In this document: positions 56,301 to 64,000 of the stretch, in pieces | Layout: each line of letters opens with the position of its first letter | How positions within the stretch are numbered: position 1 is the first letter of the stretch | Source of the DNA: an uncultured Chloroflexota bacterium | GTDB lineage: Bacteria; Chloroflexota; Anaerolineae; Caldilineales; Caldilineaceae | NCBI GenBank assembly: GCA_903879975.1 | Contig: CAIRNL010000705.1 | Coordinates: 1-64,000 of the forward strand | Length of the DNA stretch: 64,000 bases | Direction: 5' to 3' | The notes under the pieces: model-generated | Seen by the model: only the letters and a program-made list of their open reading frames with translations | Databases searched by the model: none | What the model was told of the DNA's origin: nothing | Program-made: the position numbers and the translations under genes

Positions 56301-56754
56301 CCACCTGATTCAGCAACAGTTGCGCCGGATTTTTATGCGTGACTTTGCTGCTACCCTTGGCGCAGTGGTCGCTGGAATCGAAATCAACAAGGAATGGGAG
56401 CGGATCGAGAGCCCTTGGTTCAACCTCTTCAACGAGATTGCCATGGCGCCGTTCTCCAGAGACGAAGCGATCCAACTGCTGACCGAACCCGTGCGCGGAT
56501 ATTACATGTTTGACCCGGATGCACTGGAATTTATCGTTGAGCGCAGCGAGGGCCGCCCGTATCGCCTGCAGCAATACGCGCTCGAGGCGGTCAATCAGAT
56601 GCTCCACCAGAAACGTCGCGTGATTACGCTGGCCGATGCATGGGTGGCACATGAGCTGATCCAAGTAGCCAGTCAACAGCCAAAAGGTTCGTGGGACAAG
56701 GATACGCTGCTCGACGGTCGAGCCGTATCTCAAACCCCAGCCCCTGCGATGTAG
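53395..56754 (+). CDS. Transmembrane beta-propeller sensor fused to a STAND-like P-loop ATPase
   Basis: The 1119-residue protein has, in order: an uncleaved or long signal region (hydrophobic core LLFLLVALLLCAPPSPAFAQ), about 600 residues of two-component-regulator (Reg_prop) propeller repeats (GRWQTF, DGNIVWAAG, GELWLATARGLL, NGSVWFATAVGVFRY, SGQLWAATSAGAAYF, DGSIWIGGETGLSRID), a Y_Y_Y-like Ig domain (GRQTFEFIARDQAFNYSPTG), one helix (about 769-790, LLVLFGSLTVLGFGYVSFEII) and a cytoplasmic ATPase. The ATPase starts NPYISGEPVRRGDMFFGR, has Walker A GERRIGKTT (about 843-851) and Walker B LILLLDEMD (about 955-963), and ends in a winged-helix-like region. Reg_prop/Y_Y_Y modules normally drive histidine kinases; here the output is a P-loop ATPase. 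ATG 53464 is an alternative start. Confidence 0.8.
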   Translation: MQRSLLHHCCPPLASLYSWVRRGMLLFLLVALLLCAPPSPAFAQLISDRHWVVFRQSHGLGSDDVSSVLVQENAVWFGTANGVSRYDGRWQTFAVAGRADADSQPVNLGRITAMLATKDGNIVWAAGSNGLLYKFENDQWTVDRSIGAAITALEDVDGELWLATARGLLVRHDNAVDAVPELGTETVHDLTVQDGVMWAATDRGVWRLVPATDSVTLLEIRDDNGNVMEGPFLEVEVESPHRLWIGTPDKVIEFSLESERAQSYQPFSLASGLPQVTSIVASPGQSVWAASESGGAVEFGLSGNEITDARNWGSSAGGGLSTNSIRDVAVDTNGSVWFATAVGVFRYQPWAWKVIDERYDFLPVYDLLVDTSGDLWIATGGEGVQHRARNGDQALGYLPDESGLSGETVFDLAQAPSGQLWAATSAGAAYFDRDRWRRDAALLSLYGTSVRSVAADDLGAWLGTSTGLARYTYGEDILQWDALTRGSAISVVEYDSIGRLWVAGSDASLWLRTADGQWRDMAAVQRDILPFSAPVTALARLSDPPGAMLAAFRGYGVFRSDGTIWEGLNNGRRNTGERVFSLMTDPDDGSIWIGGETGLSRIDGVGRTTYDPVDGIQAGSVRAIVMDRDGSYWFGGERGLTHYQRETSIPWIRIDQVFGAEPDRDGALWQAYAEQSIALQFAFGDLQNGQDKIAVFVRSIEGGEPGAWEQATGGEYPVTLAQPGRQTFEFIARDQAFNYSPTGLVEMSVVPVPTFVAVPFLGQVEVRVFQLLVLFGSLTVLGFGYVSFEIIQHRRRIVSAVERGYNPYISGEPVRRGDMFFGRHDLLRRIVSTLHNNSIMIHGERRIGKTTLLYQLASALQKVEDKEFWFVSVYIDLEGTGEAEFFHLLMDEIAHVVGELPGLLPEQMAVLNRLLHLHVAENQYTDREFNRDLRQIIHILEAYGTVHRPGCQVRLILLLDEMDTLSRFNHLIQQQLRRIFMRDFAATLGAVVAGIEINKEWERIESPWFNLFNEIAMAPFSRDEAIQLLTEPVRGYYMFDPDALEFIVERSEGRPYRLQQYALEAVNQMLHQKRRVITLADAWVAHELIQVASQQPKGSWDKDTLLDGRAVSQTPAPAM

Positions 56755-56799
56755 CGGGCGCATCAACGCAGTAGAAAGTCGAAACGAGTCGAGGGCCGA

Positions 56800-58128
56800 A
56801 TGCGCATCCCCTATATTGTTGGACGATGGGTCAATGACCGCCACCACTATGGCCGTCACCGCCTGTTTGCCTACCTGCTCGATACACCCAGTGCCGCTCT
56901 CTGGCTCGTCGGCGCGCGTCGCATTGGCAAAACATCTCTCTTGCGTCAACTGGAATTTCTTGCACATACAACTGCGTCTGGCTACGTGCCGCTCTTCTGG
57001 GATATGCAGGGGTGCGAAAACAGCGGCGATCTCTCTGTGGAACTGTACATGGCGCTGGAGGATACAGAACATTATTTCGGGCAATATGGCATCGACGTCA
57101 GTGCCCTGCAAGGACAGGACGCCCTTGTGATCCTGCGCCGCCTCACGCGCGCGCTGAATGCTGCGGGGAAACGCCTGCTTTTGCTGATCGACGAAGCCGA
57201 AGCCTTGCTGGCTATCGCCCGTACCGAGCCTGCCTGGCTGGCCCGCCTGCGCCGGGCGCTACAAGATCCAAACCAGAAGTGCGTTTTGGCCTCCACAAAG
57301 CTGCTGGCACAACTCAACGACCTGACGGCAGATTGGCCTACCAGTCCCTTCTTGTTCGGGTTCAATCTGATCAATCTCTGGAGTTTAGATCCTGACTCGG
57401 CGGTCGCACTGATCGAGCAGCGGCAGGCCGCCGTTCAAGTGACGGTATCTCCTGAGATCCTCGAAGATATTATCATTCATACCAATCGCCATCCCTACCT
57501 ACTCCAGTTTCTCTGTCACCGTCTCTATGGCGAATTGGAGGACGGCACCGGCTATCTGCGCGCGCCGACCAACGATGACCTGGATTTCGATAATCTGCTG
57601 GCCGGCCTTTTTCTGGTGGACTTCCAACACCTCACCAATCTGGAACGCCGCCTGTTGCTCACGATTGGGCGCAGCAGCATCGCCACGGAAGCGGAGGTTC
57701 TGACGGCTCTGGCTGACCAAAGCCCGGAGCGCATCCTTACCTTTCTCTGGGGACTGGAGAAGCTGGGGCACCTACGCCAGGTGTACGGTCAGTGGACAAT
57801 CGGCAACGAGTACCTCCGTAGGTGGTTGCAGCAGGAACTTGATACGCTCGAACGCATGAACGACGCCAAGCTGGCTGACGACACCTTTGAGAAACTACTC
57901 AAGGTTGGGCATGCGCAGGAAGTGCAGGGTTTTCGCACCGAAATCAAGCGGCTGGAACTGGCGTACAGCTCGATCAAGGCAGACCTCGCCCAAAGCCAGA
58001 ATGGCCAGCGTGAAGCGCTGCGCGCCGATCTCGACCATATCGAAACCCTGCTCATGTCTGCACGGCGTGATCTGAATCGCTCCTTCCTGAGTCGTCACCA
58101 GCCATCCCAGGTCTTTTCAATGACATGA
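56800..58128 (+). CDS. Soluble STAND-like P-loop ATPase with coiled-coil tail
   Basis: The 442-residue protein has Walker [10 protein letters not shown] (38-46), Walker [13 protein letters not shown] (Asp131, Glu132), a sensor-like segment ([11 protein letters not shown]), a lid region ([16 protein letters not shown]), a winged-helix-like segment ([47 protein letters not shown]) and a C-terminal coiled coil ([45 protein letters not shown]). The RRIGKT core matches that of the preceding membrane ATPase. It follows it by 45 bp and precedes a strong terminator, so the two form one transcription unit and probably one complex. Function is unknown. Confidence 0.8.
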   Translation: MRIPYIVGRWVNDRHHYGRHRLFAYLLDTPSAALWLVGARRIGKTSLLRQLEFLAHTTASGYVPLFWDMQGCENSGDLSVELYMALEDTEHYFGQYGIDVSALQGQDALVILRRLTRALNAAGKRLLLLIDEAEALLAIARTEPAWLARLRRALQDPNQKCVLASTKLLAQLNDLTADWPTSPFLFGFNLINLWSLDPDSAVALIEQRQAAVQVTVSPEILEDIIIHTNRHPYLLQFLCHRLYGELEDGTGYLRAPTNDDLDFDNLLAGLFLVDFQHLTNLERRLLLTIGRSSIATEAEVLTALADQSPERILTFLWGLEKLGHLRQVYGQWTIGNEYLRRWLQQELDTLERMNDAKLADDTFEKLLKVGHAQEVQGFRTEIKRLELAYSSIKADLAQSQNGQREALRADLDHIETLLMSARRDLNRSFLSRHQPSQVFSMT

Positions 58129-58137
58129 CCCCCTTGT

Positions 58138-58166
58138 TTGGTCTTCCCGCCGGCGTGGGGTAAAAT
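58138..58166 (+). promoter_or_regulatory. Possible promoter of the aminotransferase gene
   Basis: TTGGTC (58138-58143) and TAAAAT (58161-58166) are 17 bp apart. It lies upstream of the terminator hairpin at 58208, so any transcript from it would have to pass that hairpin before the aminotransferase gene. Confidence 0.4.
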
Positions 58167-58207
58167 CAAAAGATGGCTTGTCAACCATCGTCTTGCAGGT
58201 AAACACT

Positions 58208-58234
58208 GGCTGAGCGCGTGCGCTCAGCCCTTTT
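58208..58234 (+). terminator. Terminator after the sensor-ATPase unit
   Basis: GGCTGAGCGC (58208-58217) and GCGCTCAGCC (58220-58229) form a perfect inverted repeat around GT, followed by CTTTTG. It lies 80 bp after the ATPase stop and 24 bp before the aminotransferase start. Confidence 0.82.
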
Positions 58235-58257
58235 GTTGAAGAGAACCGATTCAGTTC

Positions 58258-59367
58258 ATGGCACAGAAAGTACCGCTCGTCGACCTTCATGCCCAGTACC
58301 GGACGATCCAGCCCGCAATTGATGCTGCCATTCAATCCGTCATCGAGCGCACTGCGTTCATCATGGGGCCTGACGTACGCTCGTTCGAAGAGGCGTTCGC
58401 CCGTTTTTGTACGGCAACCCATGCCGTCGGTGTTGCCAGTGGGACGGCTGCACTGGAGCTGACGCTGCGCGCTTGTGGCATCGGCCCCGGTGACGAGGTT
58501 GTGACGTCGGCGCACACCTTTATTGCAACGGCCGAGGCAATCAGTGCCGTTGGCGCCCGCCCAGTCTTTGCCGATATTGATGGCCAGACCTACAACCTCG
58601 ACGCGCAGGCGGCGGAGGCCGCTCTCACCCCGGCCACACGTGCTATCTTGCCCGTTCATATCTATGGCCAGCCCGCTCACATGGATGCCCTGGCAGCACT
58701 TGCCGCACGCCACGATCTCCTGCTGATCGAAGATGCCGCCCAGGCCCACGGCGCTACCTGGAATGGCCGGAAGGTCGGTGTACTGGGTGCCGCCGCATGC
58801 TTCAGTTTCTACCCTGGCAAGAACCTCGGCGCCTACGGCGACGCAGGCGCAGTCACGACCAACGATGGCCGGATTGCCGAACAAATCAGCCTGCTGCGCA
58901 ACCACGGCCGCCACTCCAAATATCTGCATGACCTCAAGGGCTATGGCGAACGCATGGATACACTGCAAGCCGCCATCCTGTGTGTCAAACTCGACCATCT
59001 CGCCCAGTGGACGGACGCGCGCCGTCGCCTGGCGGCACGCTACAGTGAATTGCTGGCTGGCTGCGAAATTGTGCTGCCCTTTGTTGACCCCGCCGCCAAC
59101 CCGGCCTGGCACCTCTACGTGATCCGCACGCCGGCGCGCGACGAATTGCTCGCCCATCTGGATGCCAACGGGATCGGCGCAGGTGTGCACTACCCTGTGC
59201 CCCTTCATCTCCAGCCTGCCTATGCTGACCTCGGCTACCGGCGCGGTGATTTGCCGGTGACGGAGACAGTGGCAGAGACGTGCCTGAGCCTGCCGCTCTA
59301 CCCGGAGATGACCGACGAGCAGCAGGAGTACGTTGTCGACACAATCAAGAAGTTCCTGGATCGATGA
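58258..59367 (+). CDS. DegT/DnrJ/EryC1/StrS-family aminotransferase
   Basis: This PLP enzyme family aminates nucleotide-sugars. The 369-residue protein has [40 protein letters not shown] motifs ([15 protein letters not shown]), [14 protein letters not shown] and the PLP lysine in [15 protein letters not shown]. Such enzymes act after a Gfo/Idh/MocA C3 dehydrogenase like that at 51370, giving a 3-amino sugar for surface glycans. The following GT2 gene starts one base after its stop. Confidence 0.94.
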   Translation: MAQKVPLVDLHAQYRTIQPAIDAAIQSVIERTAFIMGPDVRSFEEAFARFCTATHAVGVASGTAALELTLRACGIGPGDEVVTSAHTFIATAEAISAVGARPVFADIDGQTYNLDAQAAEAALTPATRAILPVHIYGQPAHMDALAALAARHDLLLIEDAAQAHGATWNGRKVGVLGAAACFSFYPGKNLGAYGDAGAVTTNDGRIAEQISLLRNHGRHSKYLHDLKGYGERMDTLQAAILCVKLDHLAQWTDARRRLAARYSELLAGCEIVLPFVDPAANPAWHLYVIRTPARDELLAHLDANGIGAGVHYPVPLHLQPAYADLGYRRGDLPVTETVAETCLSLPLYPEMTDEQQEYVVDTIKKFLDR

Positions 59368-59368
59368 A

Positions 59369-60415
59369 ATGGATGCCACGGCTCAAGTGACGGAAGCGCG
59401 CCGCACACAGGAAGTGGGCACAACGCCCGGTTCGCTGTATACGGAGCCGGCGGCACAGACCGCACCGCGTCCCGGCCCAGCATCCATTTCGGTAGTCGTG
59501 CCGGCGCGCAACGAGGAAACCACCATTGCCCAGGTCGTCGACCGCTCCTTCCAGGCATTTGCCGCCCTAGGTTGTACCGGTGAGGTGCTGGTTGTCGACG
59601 ACGGCAGCACCGATCACACGGGCACCGTGTTGATCGAGCTGCAACGCCGCCACGATCGGCTGCGCGTCTTCACGCAGCGCCGCAGCCGCGGCATGACGGC
59701 AGCCCTGCAACAGATGTTTTCCGCCAGCCGCGGGGACATCGTGATCCTCATCCCAGCCGACATGGAATCGGATCCATTGATCGACGTGCCGACGCTGGTC
59801 AAGTTTATGGAAGCACAAGACCTGGACGTGGTGGCCGGTTGGCGCCAGGGACGGCGCGACAGCAAGGTGCCGGCCAGCCGCTTCTACAACTTCGTCATGA
59901 CTCAGATCGGTGGCGTCGCTGTGCACGATGGCAACTGGATCAAAGCCATGCGCCGCGACGTCGTGGAGAGCTTCCCGCCTCTACGCAGCGATTGGCATCG
60001 CTTCTTGCTCATGATTGCCGCACACAATGGCTTTCGCATCGGTGAAGTGCCGTCCTTCTACCAGCCGCGGCCAGCCGGTAGCAGCAAATTTGGCTGGGAA
60101 CGCATTCCCAAGAGCTTTTTGGATATGCTGGTGCTCAAGTTTCTGCTGGCTTTCAGCGATGCACCGATGCGCTTCTTCGGTGGGTTGGGATTGGCGGGGC
60201 TTATCGTCAGTGGCGCCGTCCTTGCCTACCTCAGCCTGCTCTACCTTTTTGCCCAGACGCAGCAGCGCCCGGTTTTCATCGCAGCGGGGATCCTTGCCGT
60301 GATCAGCGTCCTGTTGCTCCTGGTCGGCTTTCTGGCCGAACTGATCGTGACCCAAGGACAACGGATTGTCGAGGTGGAGCGGCGCCTCGACGAACGCGAT
60401 CGCACAACGCTCTAA
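59369..60415 (+). CDS. Family 2 glycosyltransferase with two C-terminal membrane helices
   Basis: The 348-residue protein has a GT-A domain ([53 protein letters not shown] as the DxD-like site, [23 protein letters not shown]) and two C-terminal helices ([23 protein letters not shown] and [21 protein letters not shown]). This is the dolichol-phosphate-mannose synthase/DPM1-like type that charges a lipid carrier with sugar. It would supply the substrate for the GT-C enzymes nearby. ATG 59369 is chosen; GTG 59333 overlaps the aminotransferase. Confidence 0.9.
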   Translation: MDATAQVTEARRTQEVGTTPGSLYTEPAAQTAPRPGPASISVVVPARNEETTIAQVVDRSFQAFAALGCTGEVLVVDDGSTDHTGTVLIELQRRHDRLRVFTQRRSRGMTAALQQMFSASRGDIVILIPADMESDPLIDVPTLVKFMEAQDLDVVAGWRQGRRDSKVPASRFYNFVMTQIGGVAVHDGNWIKAMRRDVVESFPPLRSDWHRFLLMIAAHNGFRIGEVPSFYQPRPAGSSKFGWERIPKSFLDMLVLKFLLAFSDAPMRFFGGLGLAGLIVSGAVLAYLSLLYLFAQTQQRPVFIAAGILAVISVLLLLVGFLAELIVTQGQRIVEVERRLDERDRTTL

Positions 60416-60419
60416 CCGC

Positions 60420-60989
60420 TCAAGGTGCAGGGCTCTCCAGGCGCGCGGCGCCGGTGCGCCGCCACAGCCACCACAGCACTCCTGTGAGCGTGTAACCGTC
60501 CCGCACCTGCCCGCAACGCAGCATCTCCTCGATCTCTGGCTGAGAAACCCAGCGCACGGCGCGCACTTCGTTCGGGTCGAAGGCGCCCGGCGTACCCACT
60601 GCCCGGCAACAGACCAGATGATGTACCTTGTCACCAATGCCGTTGATAGGCTCGAAAGCCGCCGCAAGTTCGTGGCCGGTCGTAGCGTACCCGCTCTCCT
60701 CGCGCACCTCCCTGGCCGCCGCTTCGATGGCCGTCTCACCCGGGTCGATACCGCCGGCAGGCAGTTCCCACTGCACGCTGTCGACTACGTAGCGATATGC
60801 CTCCACCAGTAAGATGCGTCCCTCTGTGTCCTCTACGAGGGCTGCGACTGCCTCCTTGGCAAAATGCAGCACGTGATGGGCTTCGACGATGCGCCCGCCT
60901 GGCAGGCGCACACGATCCACATACAGCGTCACCCACGGATTCTCGTAGATAGTGGTGCGCGCCAATCGCTGCGGTTTCTGTTCGTCCAT
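60420..60989 (-). CDS. NUDIX hydrolase (ADP-ribose pyrophosphatase-like)
   Basis: The 189-residue protein has the Nudix box GGIDPGETAIEAAAREVREESGY preceded by WELPAG and the N-terminal strands TTIYENPWVTLYVDRVRLPGG seen in ADP-sugar pyrophosphatases. Such enzymes split ADP-ribose and related nucleotide sugars. It ends 4 bp from the convergent GT2 stop and lies downstream of the GT39 gene on the minus strand. Confidence 0.92.
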   Translation of the reverse strand: MDEQKPQRLARTTIYENPWVTLYVDRVRLPGGRIVEAHHVLHFAKEAVAALVEDTEGRILLVEAYRYVVDSVQWELPAGGIDPGETAIEAAAREVREESGYATTGHELAAAFEPINGIGDKVHHLVCCRAVGTPGAFDPNEVRAVRWVSQPEIEEMLRCGQVRDGYTLTGVLWWLWRRTGAARLESPAP

Positions 60990-61007
60990 ATGTCCCTTCT
61001 CTGCCCC

Positions 61008-63083
61008 CTATTCTACGACCACGCTGCCACACGTCGCCGTTGACCCGACGTCGGCGCCGGCGCTGTCGCGTAGCCTCACGTTCACCGGATAGGTGCCGGC
61101 CGGCGTCATTGGATTGAGGTTGATGTCGACCTCGTCGCGCACGATCGTCTCCACCGGCCAGGTCGACGGTGGGTCGCGGCGCAATACCTCGCCGTCACGA
61201 TAGAGCCGGTCACCCCACACACCCTCGGGGCCGACCATTTGCACACTGGGGAAATAATCCTGATCGATGGCGCCGCTGGCCCGCCACCACAGCCGCACGT
61301 GCACCCAACCGCTGGGCGGATGCATGCGATCGTCCGTCGCACTCAGCTGTGGCGTCATGATCTCGCAGGCCAGCAGGCGCAGGCCAGGTGCCAGCTCAAC
61401 GTCCAGTACAGACGCGCCGTCACTCAGCGCAGGCAGCGCGTCGTAGCGGTGGCGCAGCGCAAAGCCGGTCAGCTGGATGCCGGTCGGATACTGCTCGGTG
61501 ATGGCCGGATAGTGCTGGCTGAGCCATCCGTGTACGACGCGGCTGTCGTCGACGCCGTCGAGGTGGCTCTGGACAAGCCAGAGCGTCGCAGCGCCGCTGT
61601 CCACGATGCCACGGATGGGCGGCGCCACCACGCCCTCTGCGTCTTCTGGCTGCAACACACCGCCGAAGGGAAAATAGAGCGGCATTTCCGCCTCTGTGCG
61701 CGCCGGGCGCAAGTACCATTTCAGCGCATCACTCGTGAAGTCGACATGGCTCAACACGGCGCCAGGCACGCCGGGGCTCTGCCGTTCGTATGCGGCAATG
61801 TAGCCGGCAGCTGCACGCCAGTCTTCACGGAGCATGGCCGGCGCCCAGAGTGCAGGGAGTGCTCCGGCCAGCAGTACGCACGCCGCACCGCCCACCAGCC
61901 ACGCAGCCGATCGCCGGCGCAGCACCGGCACAATCGCCCCGCGCGCCGCCGCCCACAACACAAAGGGCGCCAGAAAGACGAAATACCGATCTTCGTTGAA
62001 GACTGTGTCGCTGACCGCCAGCAGCAGATTGCCGATGAGCAGCGGTGTGCCGATCCAGAGCCAGAGCCACAGCCGGTCATCAGGGTGCCGCCCTGCATCC
62101 TCGGTGGCCGGCGATGGTCCTAGCAGTCCCATGATGACCAGCACACCAAAGAAAGCCAGCGCCGCTGTCACCCACCAATCCAGCCAGCCGGCACGCCAGA
62201 TGGTGAAGATCTGTAGCTGGCGCACCATTGTCGCAGCGAAGTCCATAAAGGCCTGGCCCGGCTGTCCCTCGCTGTCGTTCACAAGCCACGCGTGGATGGC
62301 GAGGGGCAGGAAGAGCGCGCCTGTCACGGCTAGCGCTGCACTCCCTTCCAGGAAACGGCGGATGGGTGGCGCAAGCGCGGCAGGCAGCGTCGCCGCTGCA
62401 GTGTCCGGCCGGGATGCCTGCCACCACAGGCCGATCAGTGTCAGCCCCGCCGCCGGCAGCAGAAACGCACTGAAAAGATAACTGTAGAGCGCAAAGGTAA
62501 ACGCTGCGATCAGCCCGCTCCACCATCCCATGCGCCGCGCAAAGGTTCTGCCTTGCCAGCCGCGCGCCAGGCAGTATGCCGCCCAGACCACGCCCGTCGT
62601 CGCTGGCTGGAACATGCGCAACTCCTGGCTGTACCAGACCAGAGCTGGGCTCAGCGCAACCAGCGCGCCCGCCAGCACACTCGCAGCGCGCCCGCTCAGG
62701 CGCCGCACCAGGAGCAGCACGCCCAGCACGGTCAGCACGCCCAGCAGCGCGCCGAGGGAGCGCAGCGCCGCATCGGAATGTTCCAACCCAAGGAACGCCA
62801 ATCCCTTCTGCCAGTAGTGGAGGAGCAGATAGTATGCCGGCGGGTGTTTGTCGTTGAGCAACGGGAAGGTGTTTGCCCAGATGAAGGCAGGGTTGTCTTC
62901 GGCCCAGTCGAGGCTCACGGCCTCGTCGAACCAGAAAGAGTGATAGTCCAGGCGCCAGAAGCGCGTGAGTGCCGCCAGCCCGATGATGGCGATCTCAGGC
63001 CACCAATCGTGCCACCTGTGCGCCGCACCGGCAGTGCGCGCTACCTGGCTGGAAGCTGCCTGCGTCTTTGCTGCACCCATCAT
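61008..63083 (-). CDS. GT39/PMT-type membrane glycosyltransferase
   Basis: The 691-residue protein has the PMT_2 layout: after the first helix the acidic catalytic loop [21 protein letters not shown] (Asp-Glu), then [39 protein letters not shown] and further helices to about residue 400, followed by a ~280-residue soluble domain ending in [16 protein letters not shown] and a beta-sandwich. These enzymes use polyprenyl-phosphate sugars on the outer face. It overlaps the recJ stop (ATGA at 63080-63083), so the two are translationally linked. The start may be either of two adjacent ATG codons. Confidence 0.88.
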   Translation of the reverse strand: MMGAAKTQAASSQVARTAGAAHRWHDWWPEIAIIGLAALTRFWRLDYHSFWFDEAVSLDWAEDNPAFIWANTFPLLNDKHPPAYYLLLHYWQKGLAFLGLEHSDAALRSLGALLGVLTVLGVLLLVRRLSGRAASVLAGALVALSPALVWYSQELRMFQPATTGVVWAAYCLARGWQGRTFARRMGWWSGLIAAFTFALYSYLFSAFLLPAAGLTLIGLWWQASRPDTAAATLPAALAPPIRRFLEGSAALAVTGALFLPLAIHAWLVNDSEGQPGQAFMDFAATMVRQLQIFTIWRAGWLDWWVTAALAFFGVLVIMGLLGPSPATEDAGRHPDDRLWLWLWIGTPLLIGNLLLAVSDTVFNEDRYFVFLAPFVLWAAARGAIVPVLRRRSAAWLVGGAACVLLAGALPALWAPAMLREDWRAAAGYIAAYERQSPGVPGAVLSHVDFTSDALKWYLRPARTEAEMPLYFPFGGVLQPEDAEGVVAPPIRGIVDSGAATLWLVQSHLDGVDDSRVVHGWLSQHYPAITEQYPTGIQLTGFALRHRYDALPALSDGASVLDVELAPGLRLLACEIMTPQLSATDDRMHPPSGWVHVRLWWRASGAIDQDYFPSVQMVGPEGVWGDRLYRDGEVLRRDPPSTWPVETIVRDEVDINLNPMTPAGTYPVNVRLRDSAGADVGSTATCGSVVVE

Positions 63084-64000
63084 AGGGCCAGATCACCCAC
63101 AGGTGCCGTCTGGAGGAAACGCCGATAGGCTCGCACCTCGAAGAGTTCCACCGTGACCTCTTCCTGCAGCTCCGCTGCCAGGTCAGCGGTGCGTTGGATG
63201 CCGCCTGCAGTGATCTGCACACTGTCACCGTCGCCCCATTCGACAATCTGGATGTCATTGCGCGCCTGGAGCCATAGAAGGCACTTGCGCACCAGGCTTT
63301 CTGGCACTGCAATGCGTGCCGCCATCCTGGCGACGTCGAGCGAGCCATTGCGCCCCAGCGCATACTTACACATGCTTGCGACAGCGCGTAGCACTTCTGG
63401 AACGTTGTCGTCGGTCGTGGTCTGTACGCACAGATAGACTTGTTCTGGCACAACGGTTGCCATCATCCAGTGCAGAACGTCTGGAGAGGGGGGCGTGCTC
63501 CACAGAACGAGCGGTGTGCCGGCCGGCACATGGACGAGATCGTGGCGTGGAGCGTAGGCAATGCCCTGCGGCGCCCCGTTGCCCAGCAACGCGCCCTCGG
63601 CATACCAGGCCGCATTCGCCGGAATCTGCTGCACCGGCTGCGCGTGTCGGCGCAGATCGACGACGTTAATCGATGGCTGTGGACGGAGGGTCGGCGGGAC
63701 GGCGACGGCCTCGGCTGGGCGGTGGGCAATATACATCAACTGGAGGGATCGCTCGCCGCGGTACTCGTTGACCGACAGCGTGTAGACCAGGTCGACGGCG
63801 CCGGCCACCAGCTCGGCGTCGCCGCCGCCAAACCAGACGACGTCGTACGCCGCGCCGCTGCTGCCAGCCTTGCGCACGCTGAGCTTGCGGTGCGCGCCAT
63901 CTTGCCCCATGCGCCGTTCCTGGACAATCTCCAGGTCGCGGCTGATGAAGCGGGGCACCGGATTGCCCTGGCCGAATGGAGCCAGCACTGCCAGCGCCTC
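63080..64000 (-). CDS. recJ: Single-strand exonuclease RecJ, C-terminal part (5' truncated by the window)
   Basis: The open frame leaves the window at 64000, so only the last 306 residues are seen. They include the RecJ motif [13 protein letters not shown], a following OB-type strand set ([45 protein letters not shown]) and a ~190-residue C-terminal domain. The catalytic DHH and DHHA1 parts lie outside. RecJ is a 5'-3' single-strand exonuclease in recombination and repair. The stop overlaps the GT39 start, an odd coupling of repair and glycan genes. Confidence 0.88.
   Translation of the reverse strand, partial: EALAVLAPFGQGNPVPRFISRDLEIVQERRMGQDGAHRKLSVRKAGSSGAAYDVVWFGGGDAELVAGAVDLVYTLSVNEYRGERSLQLMYIAHRPAEAVAVPPTLRPQPSINVVDLRRHAQPVQQIPANAAWYAEGALLGNGAPQGIAYAPRHDLVHVPAGTPLVLWSTPPSPDVLHWMMATVVPEQVYLCVQTTTDDNVPEVLRAVASMCKYALGRNGSLDVARMAARIAVPESLVRKCLLWLQARNDIQIVEWGDGDSVQITAGGIQRTADLAAELQEEVTVELFEVRAYRRFLQTAPVGDLAL

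Noticed and set aside
58117..59379. 420-codon minus-strand frame opposite the aminotransferase
   Set aside because: It is antisense to a certain DegT-family gene and crosses its terminator region.

Overview
This window looks like a high-GC chromosome segment from an aerobic member of the Chloroflexota, probably near Caldilineae or Anaerolineae. That assignment is inferred from gene content and protein character, not from a marker-gene tree. The supporting features are several PMT-type (GT-C) glycosyltransferases with a C-terminal soluble domain, a cytochrome c maturation cluster with a CxxxY-type CcmE, an A2-type haem-copper oxidase, a P1B-4 metal ATPase beside a Fur-family regulator, and RodZ- and Ycf48-like proteins. 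No rRNA, CRISPR array, phage or insertion sequence was seen. There is one tRNA gene.

Layout. 1-2904: the tail of a GT39-type glycosyltransferase, an HxlR regulator with its own promoter and operators, and three small housekeeping genes. 2960-9859: a cytochrome c biogenesis cluster (ccmE, a dihaem cytochrome, ccmA, ccmB, ccmC, a 46-residue CcmD-like protein, a rearranged CcdA-like protein, a glutaredoxin-like protein and a DUF2085 membrane protein). 10180-13748: rpsT with a long leader, then a minus-strand set of nth, alr, a PHP phosphoesterase and a PNPOx-like protein. 13894-18173: a minus-strand sulfur and redox block (TlpA-like lipoprotein, two rhodaneses, TusA, YeeE/YedE transporter), preceded by a roughly 240-nt leader ending in two tandem intrinsic terminators. 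18772-25664: pyrG, yebC, ruvC, a response regulator, ruvA, efp, tRNA-Thr and a RodZ-like gene. 25718-30618: def, a beta-propeller protein, a P1B-4 ATPase and a Fur/PerR-like regulator. 30920-38446: a cytochrome oxidase operon (a truncated COX2-like membrane protein, coxB, coxA, subunit IV, subunit III, ctaG, a FixH/YtkA-like protein, SURF1, haem o synthase). 38529-46019: ferredoxin, MFS exporter, DUF368 lipid-carrier transporter, glycerate 2-kinase, class II aldolase and a PPi-type phosphofructokinase. 46582-64000: an MBL-fold hydrolase, a TPR protein, envelope-glycan genes, a sensor plus P-loop ATPase gene pair, a NUDIX hydrolase, a GT39 protein and a truncated recJ.

How the parts fit. The ccm/ccd genes would mature the c-type cytochromes needed by the terminal oxidase encoded 24 kb downstream. 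The sulfur block imports and relays sulfane sulfur. The PFK, aldolase and glycerate kinase are central carbon enzymes.

The strongest candidates for something undescribed are: (1) the self-contained transcription unit at 53163-58234, in which a secreted beta-propeller sensor is joined through one membrane helix to a STAND-like P-loop ATPase and followed by a second soluble P-loop ATPase; (2) the structured leader and tandem terminators in front of the sulfur operon; and (3) the CcdA homologue whose first transmembrane helix has moved to the C-terminus.
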